From: Acidobacteriota bacterium
GTDB taxonomy: Bacteria > Acidobacteriota > Terriglobia > Acidiferrales > UBA7541
Length of the DNA: 64,000 nucleotides
Direction of reading: 5' to 3'
Assembly (NCBI GenBank): GCA_021324935.1
Contig: JAJPIE010000043.1
Location: 1 to 64,000 of the forward strand
In this document: positions 57,602-64,000 of the stretch, piece after piece
Position numbering within the stretch: position 1 is the stretch's first letter
Layout of the letters: every line of letters starts with the position of its first letter
The notes under the pieces: model-generated
The model's database searches: none
What the model was told of the DNA's origin: nothing
What the model saw: only the letters and a program-made list of their open reading frames with translations
Position numbers and translations under genes: made by a program

Positions 57602-58710
57602 TCACTGATCGCCGCGGGCGCTAAGCTGACGCAGGGCGGCAGCGCTGCGCAACCGCACATAGCGGCTCGGATCGCGATGCTGCAAAACTTCCAGTTCCCG
57701 GATTACCGAACTCAGCGAGGAGTTTTGCGCGTCGCCGGCGGCATTTGCCGGAAGGACGTTGCCGTCGCCCAGCGGGTTCACAGCCGGGAGGACGACGTTT
57801 TCGCCGTGGGAGTCCGAATTTTCCAGGGAACTCACCAGCAGATTCACCGCTTCCACGCGGACGCCGGGATTCGTATCGTGCTTCAGCGTGTCGAGCAAAA
57901 CCTCGCGCACCTGGTCCTCCGACGTGGAGTCGCGCAATGCTTCCAGGGCTTTCAGGCGCACCGCGGGATTCTGATCCTTGCGCGCGGCGGCCAGCAGCGC
58001 GCTGCGGACTTCCGAGTCCTTCGCGCGCGCCTTCAGCGCGTCCAGGCAGTCTAGGCGCATCCCGGGATCGAAACGCTCGCCATTTTTCACCACATAGGTG
58101 AGCACGCGGCGAACATCGGAATCGTCTAAGCTGCCGGTGAGCTCCATTGGCTGCTCGGCGTTCAACTGTACGCGGACATTTTGCGCGCCGCTTCCCGCAG
58201 CGGGCATGAAGTTGATTCCCGCGACGGCCATCTTGGAAAGTTGAGCATCGGAAATGTGGGGACCCGGGCGCACATTCACGGCCAGATCCAGCGGATTCGC
58301 GCCGTCGCGGGCGACATACCATTGCGAGCCCTGCACGCCGGCCAGCACTCCCACGAGCACGAGCGCCGCGCCGCTCCATACGGGACGAAGCGCCATCCAC
58401 CGGCGGAAGGCGCTTAAGACTGGAGTCTTTTCCAGCACTGCCGGCCGAACGATGTCGTCCAGGCTCTCAGCCAGTTCGCTGCGACATTGCGAAAGCACGA
58501 TGCCGGCGGTGTCCAGGCGATCGGCGTCCTGGGGCTGGGAGGCCAGAAAAGCGTGAAAATTCCTTTCTTGGGCAAGCTGCTCGCTGCAGGCAGCGCAAAC
58601 GGCAAGATGCTGCTCGATGAGCGCCGATTCCTGCTGATCGGCTTCGCCGCAAACGTAGAAAACCAGCAGCGGCGCAACCTGCTCGCAAATGTTGCGCGGT
58701 TCCAGCGGCT

Positions 58711-58714
<4 letters not shown>
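57602..58714 (-). CDS. zf-HC2 anti-sigma factor with HEAT-like repeats
   Basis: A 370-residue membrane-anchored anti-sigma factor. The N-terminus has the zinc motif with H36 and C40/C43 (EQHLAVCAACSEQL), preceded by a YVCGEADQQE helix. A single membrane span lies near residues 112-130 (PVWSGAALVLVGVLAGVQG). The periplasmic part ends in helical repeats of HEAT type (LDALKARAKDSEVRSALLAA; RLKALEALRDSTSEDQVREVL; RVEAVNLLVSSLE). Its start overlaps the sigma stop (ATGA). The HEAT part presumably binds an envelope signal; this arrangement is commoner in Acidobacteriota than elsewhere. Confidence 0.86.
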
Positions 58715-59388
<674 letters not shown>

Positions 59389-59602
59389 CGATCAACTTCC
59401 TGCAGACTCTTGTCTAACTTACTGAATCAAGAGGCATTAATGAATTCACGGGGGCCAAGGGCCGTGCCGCGATACCCATTTTGGACGGTTCCGTCCCACA
59501 ATTGTGAGCAGCCGGAGCGTGTCCACACGCCAACGTCCTGCCGATTCCCCCCATTGGATGCCTGGAATCGCCTCACCGTGTCTCCTTATGGAATGCAGGA
59601 CT

Positions 59603-62600
59603 TCAGTTACTGGGGTGGTTCGCCGGAACCGAACGCCAAGCCACGAGCGGCAAGCCCAGCAAGATCACCAGGGCTGCCACCAGGAAATACGCCTGGGTTC
59701 GGTAGAACGTATCACTCTGGCTGAAGAGTTCGACCGCTCCAGTCAAGAGCGTTGAAATTGCCACTACCAGAAAGCAGCCCAACAGGTTAAAACGCACAAC
59801 CCGGCGGATGCCGAAAACCACCGTGCCGACCAGCAGCGCCATGCCCAGAAACTGCTTTAGAAAATCGGCAGAGTTTCCCCAATCGGAGATCAGGGCCGCA
59901 GCCACGGCAAAGAACAGGAGCAGGCGCAGCCAACGTACCCGTAACTCCGCACCAAGAAACGAAGCCGCCAGGGCGAAAGTTCCCGTCAGATAGAGACCTT
60001 TCAGAATTGCGCCGCCAATCACGGAAGCGGCCGGATAGATGGCGTCCAGGTCCTCCGGAAAACCCGCGGGATACCCGCGGTGAAGCGTCGGCCACCAGAA
60101 ATCGACGGCACCCAGCAATCTCCGCAAGCCGATGAGCAGGGCTGTGCCTCCCAAGGCGATCCAGAAGGCATCGCGGTAATAGTCGCGGGGCATGCCAAGC
60201 CAGGTTGGGATGCGTTCGAAGCCGAAAGCACGGATGCCAAAAGACCATCCCAGGCCAAACAGCAACACGTAGCCTCCCAGGATGAGCGCGGAAAAGATGA
60301 AGATGCCCACACCGGACGTTGCCAGAAAGAGTTTCAGGGAGAGAGCCGTGGGGTACTGCATCAGAAGTCCCGGTATGCCCTTCCCGAGCAGAAAGCTGAC
60401 AACAAACACGCCGGCTCCCGTGAGACCCCACAGGAGCAGTTTGCGCCAAGGAACGGCGCCCGGCGGCTGCGAGCGCAGTCTGAGGAAGTAGAAGACCAGG
60501 ACACTGACCACCATCGTCAGGTACAGCGCCACCTTGCCCACAAGGAAGAGCGTCCGGGCGAGAGATTGCTCCTCCTGCTTGCGGGTGAACTCTTCTGGGA
60601 TCTTGATGTAGGTGCGGTAGTTGGCCGGCTCATCGCCGAGCACCTGCACATCGATGCGCTCATAGGCGTGGTCGGAGGAATCCTTCGTATCGGCGTTCTG
60701 CGGATCGAGGGAAGCGAGTTGTTGCCAGGTTAAGGAGTGATCGGTGCGGTTTGGACGTTTGTCGGAATTCGCTTCCACCAGCCTCCACGCGCTAAAGTCG
60801 ATTTGCTTCTGCTCGGTCAGGAATTTTTCGGCGATCGCCCGGGCTTCGTCTTTTGAAAGGTTCGCGCCCCTGGCGGCTTCGGCGAGCGTGTGGCGGAAGG
60901 AATGCAGCGTGCCATCGGGCCGCAGCACGATGGCGAATTCCTCGGGCTGGGAATCGCGGAAATAGCGCACGACCCATAGCGCGCCGGGAACCTTTTCGGC
61001 GTAAATCTGATTGATCTGGGAAATGGTCATGCGCCGGCGAAGATATTCGTTAACAACTAGGTTGGTGACATTCCGGAGCTCGGCCACGCGGTGAAAGGAA
61101 TGGGGATCAAGATTGTGCGCGTGCATCACCATATCCGCGCGGGCAATGGCGGCGCGCCGGTCCATGCCAAGATGCAGGTAATCGCCGATCGCAGGACGCT
61201 TCAAGACGAATGCCAAAACGCCGCCCATCACCAGGCAGATCGCCAGAAATCCAATCGAGCCAGTGGTTAGCGCGTCATACGATTTTGCCGGTGGCGCGGA
61301 ATCTGCCGGGGCGGGGCGGCGCTCCAGGGAGATCTCTCCCGCAGGCTCCGCGGCGTTCTGCAAGTCGTCGACGGCTTCGAAGCTTCCGCGCACCAGATAG
61401 GAGATGCCGGACCAGGCCAGCGGGGCCACCGCGGCAAGGCCCACGACAATTCCGGAAATCTTGAAATACAGATTGTCCGAGCGGATCAGCAGCATGCCGA
61501 CCAGAGAAGCATCCACCGTGTAGTGCCAGATCAGCGTGGCCACGATGCCCCAGCGCAGCATCACCAGGCCGGCGACGATCCCGACCATGCCGACTTCGAG
61601 GCCGCGAATGTAGCCGGGTTCCTGGGGGTAGGCGCTATGGAGAAAGCTCCAGAAAAAGGCGGGTAGGATCACGGCCAGGACGCGCGAGCCGGTCATTTTT
61701 TCGAGGAAGGGAATGGCGAACATGCGGAAGAGAAACTCTTCGCTGGTCGCGGCCATCACGCCGATGGCGATTCCGGCGATCCACGGAAACGAGGTGTTCA
61801 CCACGTCAGAATAATTCAGATCCTGAGGAGCCCATGCGCCCAGCCTGCTGGCGACGATATAGAACGCCACGATAAAGCCCATGTGCGCCGCGGCCATCGA
61901 GATTCCAACCACCGAGGAGCAGAAGAACTCCTTGGAGCGAATGCCGCGCCCGCGGAAAGCCTGGTACAGGCGCAGTCTTGCCGGTTCGGCGGCTCGGTAG
62001 AGCGGTTCGCCGCCGGGGAGAACCAGTGTGACCATCAAGCCGGTTGCCAGCGCGCCCAGCAAGATAATCCCGAGATGCATCACGATGAAGCTGGAATAAT
62101 CCTGGTGCGTGTCATATTGCGCGCGCACGGAGTTCCAATCGTTCGCCTGCATCAGGAAGAACAGCACGGCAACCAAAGCGCCGATTTTCATCGCCGCGAC
62201 CCAGGAACTTTTGCCTTGCCGAACCAGCGTGATTCCCAGCCAGAGCGCGGCGCCGATCAGCAAGCCGTAGGGAATCAGCGCGATCTGGTTGTAGAAAATG
62301 TTTGTTGAGCGAAGATGCTGGTAGGAGCGGGTCCATTCCTCGGGGACTTGCAGAAACTCCTGGGTGCTGCCGATGCGGTCGCCCTGCAAGCCGACTTCGA
62401 GCCGGTAAGGCGCATCCTTGGCCTTGAAATCCTTGCGCTCCCAGGTAAACGACCAGTCCAGGCGGTTGGGCCGCACTTCGGAATTCGCTTCCGCCGGGAG
62501 GAAATTCCAGTGATCGAGATTGATTCCCAGTCTGGCTTGCAGGAAGTCCTCTGCGCCGGCCAGCGCCTCCTCGCGCGTCAGGGATTTGGCCCCGCGCGTC

Positions 62601-63013
62601 TCTTCGATTTTGTGACTATAGGCGACGACCCTTCCGGCCGGGCTCACCCGCACGCGATACTCTTCTTCCTGTTTCGGCTTGAAAAAACGCACTTCCCAAA
62701 ACCAGATATTCAGCTCGGAAGACATCAGGTGGTTGGCCTGCTGCAAACCCAGCTCGCGTTCGAGGTAAGTTTTCGCGTTGTCGTCGACCTGGAAGGTGAT
62801 CGAGGACTGGTAACCGTTCAGGTTTTCGCCGAGCCCGTTGACAAACTCGCGGGCTTGGCCGAGCGCGGCGTTTCGCGTGACCTTGAAGTCCACGGAGGCT
62901 TCGGGAAACGCGCGGAAGAAATAGTGATGCGCGAACGCCAGCCCCAACACGCCGCTGACGATCCAGAGAAACAGCGCTCGCTTGTCCGACCCTGCCAACC
63001 GAACCTCGGCCAC
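59603..63013 (-). CDS. very large CPBP-type intramembrane protease with duplicated soluble domain
   Basis: An 1136-residue multi-span protein. The start is GTG at 63013, where AAGGAGG is ideally spaced. The protease core near residues 410-560 shows the CPBP (Abi) motifs: TSEEFLFRMFAIPF with paired glutamates and Arg, FFWSFLHSAYP with the first His, and IWHYTVDASL with the second. Two related soluble domains flank membrane blocks: one at about 75-215 (YRVRVSPAGRVVAYSHKI; ANSEVRPNRLDWSFTWER) and another at about 660-800 (FAIVLRPDGTLHSFRHTL; ANSDKRPNRTDHSLTWQQ). Usual CPBP proteases are 200-300 residues. About fifteen or more spans are seen. Substrate unknown. Confidence 0.83.
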   Translation of the reverse strand: MAEVRLAGSDKRALFLWIVSGVLGLAFAHHYFFRAFPEASVDFKVTRNAALGQAREFVNGLGENLNGYQSSITFQVDDNAKTYLERELGLQQANHLMSSELNIWFWEVRFFKPKQEEEYRVRVSPAGRVVAYSHKIEETRGAKSLTREEALAGAEDFLQARLGINLDHWNFLPAEANSEVRPNRLDWSFTWERKDFKAKDAPYRLEVGLQGDRIGSTQEFLQVPEEWTRSYQHLRSTNIFYNQIALIPYGLLIGAALWLGITLVRQGKSSWVAAMKIGALVAVLFFLMQANDWNSVRAQYDTHQDYSSFIVMHLGIILLGALATGLMVTLVLPGGEPLYRAAEPARLRLYQAFRGRGIRSKEFFCSSVVGISMAAAHMGFIVAFYIVASRLGAWAPQDLNYSDVVNTSFPWIAGIAIGVMAATSEEFLFRMFAIPFLEKMTGSRVLAVILPAFFWSFLHSAYPQEPGYIRGLEVGMVGIVAGLVMLRWGIVATLIWHYTVDASLVGMLLIRSDNLYFKISGIVVGLAAVAPLAWSGISYLVRGSFEAVDDLQNAAEPAGEISLERRPAPADSAPPAKSYDALTTGSIGFLAICLVMGGVLAFVLKRPAIGDYLHLGMDRRAAIARADMVMHAHNLDPHSFHRVAELRNVTNLVVNEYLRRRMTISQINQIYAEKVPGALWVVRYFRDSQPEEFAIVLRPDGTLHSFRHTLAEAARGANLSKDEARAIAEKFLTEQKQIDFSAWRLVEANSDKRPNRTDHSLTWQQLASLDPQNADTKDSSDHAYERIDVQVLGDEPANYRTYIKIPEEFTRKQEEQSLARTLFLVGKVALYLTMVVSVLVFYFLRLRSQPPGAVPWRKLLLWGLTGAGVFVVSFLLGKGIPGLLMQYPTALSLKLFLATSGVGIFIFSALILGGYVLLFGLGWSFGIRAFGFERIPTWLGMPRDYYRDAFWIALGGTALLIGLRRLLGAVDFWWPTLHRGYPAGFPEDLDAIYPAASVIGGAILKGLYLTGTFALAASFLGAELRVRWLRLLLFFAVAAALISDWGNSADFLKQFLGMALLVGTVVFGIRRVVRFNLLGCFLVVAISTLLTGAVELFSQSDTFYRTQAYFLVAALVILLGLPLVAWRSVPANHPSN

Positions 63014-63129
63014 GAAATCCTCCTTGCGGGAACCTTGGCGCGACACCCCACTCTATCGGTACGCAGGCCGCCGCCGCAAGTTTCACGAAAAGAGAAGGTT
63101 AGGCAGGGATGATATAAAGAAGATTAAGG

Positions 63130-64000
63130 ATGCCCATCAGCCTGCAAACCGAAGTGCGCATGGTGAAGGGAGTGGGGCCGCAGCGCGCCGAACTCCTGGC
63201 TAAACGCGGCATTTTCACGCTCGAAGACCTCCTGAATTACCTGCCGTTCCGCTATGAAGATCGCATCCACTTCTCCAAAATCAAGGATGTGCAACCCGGC
63301 GGCACGTATACACTGCGTGCCCGCGTAATGAGCGGCCAGGCGGTGCGCGGAATGTACGGCCGGGACGCTATCTATCATCTGCTGGTCCAGGACGACAGCG
63401 GCTCCCTACCCTGCAAATTTTTTCACGGCGGGTATCTCGAAGGTCGGCTCCAATGCGGCCAGCAACTGATCCTGCACGGCAAGGTGGAAATCGACAAGCT
63501 GCGTCCCGCGCGGCGGGAGATGGTGAACCCGCAGATCGAAGTGCTGAGCAGCGAGGAAGTGGACTCCACGGAAATGGGCCGCATCGTGCCGATTTACGAA
63601 GCCATCGGGACGTTTGGCTCGCGGATGATTCGCCGCTCGATCTACAGCACGCTGCAGAATCTCGACCAGACGATTCCCGATGTCCTCCCCCCCGGGTTGC
63701 GGGAACGCTTGGGCTATCCCACCAGGCGCGAAGCCCTGATCCACACGCATTTTCCCGCAGCGGGGGAATCGCTCGAGGCGCTGAACCTTTTTCGCTCGCC
63801 GGCTCAGCAGCGGCTGATTTTCGAGGAGTTTTTTCTCTACCAGCTCAGCATGGCGCTGGGCCGCAAGGCGGTTCGCAAGGAAAATGCCATCGCGTTTCGC
63901 GTGCGGGAGGACAAAATGCGCGAAGCGCTGAAGCGCATTTTGCCGTTCAAGCCGACGGGCGCGCAAAAGCGAGTGCTGGGAGAGATCGTCGCCGATCTCG
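63130..64000 (+). CDS. recG: ATP-dependent DNA helicase RecG, 5' part
   Basis: An open frame from ATG 63130 to the window edge (290 codons seen). The N-terminal wedge domain of RecG is recognisable: MVKGVGPQRAELLAKRGIFT and DLLNYLPFRYEDR, then an OB-fold (GGTYTLRARVMSGQAVRG, LLVQDDSGSLPCKFFHGGYL) and the VPIYEAIGTFGSRMIRR segment, ending with PFKPTGAQKRVLGEI, the start of helicase motif Q. The Walker motifs lie outside the window. RecG remodels stalled forks and branched DNA. It is divergent from the large CPBP gene. Confidence 0.93.
   Translation, partial: MPISLQTEVRMVKGVGPQRAELLAKRGIFTLEDLLNYLPFRYEDRIHFSKIKDVQPGGTYTLRARVMSGQAVRGMYGRDAIYHLLVQDDSGSLPCKFFHGGYLEGRLQCGQQLILHGKVEIDKLRPARREMVNPQIEVLSSEEVDSTEMGRIVPIYEAIGTFGSRMIRRSIYSTLQNLDQTIPDVLPPGLRERLGYPTRREALIHTHFPAAGESLEALNLFRSPAQQRLIFEEFFLYQLSMALGRKAVRKENAIAFRVREDKMREALKRILPFKPTGAQKRVLGEIVADL

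Overview
The window looks like a chromosomal segment of an Acidobacteriota bacterium. This is an inference from gene content: a secreted VWFA-related protein of the acidobacterial type, a large Oar-like TonB-dependent receptor with an N-terminal carboxypeptidase-regulatory domain, DUF4097-type beta-helix proteins, many TPR and BNR-repeat secreted proteins, and moderately high GC. There is no rRNA, no CRISPR array and no intact insertion sequence. One tRNA (Pro, GGG) is present.

Region 1 (1-11144) is a nitrogen-oxide block. A Crp/Fnr regulator (1175-1870) precedes a five-gene + strand operon (2088-7867): a NarK-type transporter fused to a membrane/cytochrome-b-like and zinc-ribbon tail, a cytoplasmic-type molybdopterin oxidoreductase, a four-cluster Fe-S subunit, a Rieske protein and a small membrane protein. 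Convergent to it lie nnrS and the di-iron Fe-S repair protein ric, divergent from a ferredoxin gene. Three TGAC-N4-GTCA palindromes lie upstream of these units, two of them exactly 41.5 bp from a start site predicted from a -10 box, so the block looks like one nitrosative/anaerobic regulon.

Region 2 (11257-28382) holds proline dehydrogenase, a membrane-TPR protein, a VWFA protein, a SIS-isomerase/APC-permease operon with its LacI regulator and a visible LacI-type operator, a diguanylate cyclase, an active/inactive pair of M16 peptidases, a sarcosine-oxidase-like flavoenzyme and a BNR-repeat protein. Region 3 (28388-36528) has a REPIN-like repeat, surE, a Phd/VapC toxin-antitoxin pair, a decayed protein phosphatase pseudogene, tRNA-Pro, a MerR regulator, der and the Oar-like receptor. 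Region 4 (36529-46789) has an ECF sigma factor with an anti-sigma/bactofilin-like fusion, a second REPIN-like repeat, a DUF5666-like lipoprotein, a DinG-type helicase, the queD-queE-queC genes for the 7-deazaguanine precursor preQ0, and a TPR protein.

Region 5 (46864-53738) is the most interesting part: a lasso-peptide gene cluster. It encodes the RRE/PqqD protein (B1), the transglutaminase-like leader peptidase (B2), the asparagine-synthetase-like cyclase (C), a very short precursor-peptide gene that is easy to miss (51262-51411, 49 aa), an HPr-kinase-like tailoring kinase and a nucleotidyltransferase, with a divergent ABC-2 exporter. The predicted core is cationic, has no aromatic plug residue and ends in Gly rather than the Ser that characterised lasso kinases modify.

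Region 6 (53788-64000) is a minus-strand envelope-stress-like operon (ECF sigma, anti-sigma with HEAT-like repeats, two DUF4097 proteins, a double-PDZ protein), a very large CPBP-type membrane protease with a duplicated soluble domain, and the 5' part of recG running off the window.
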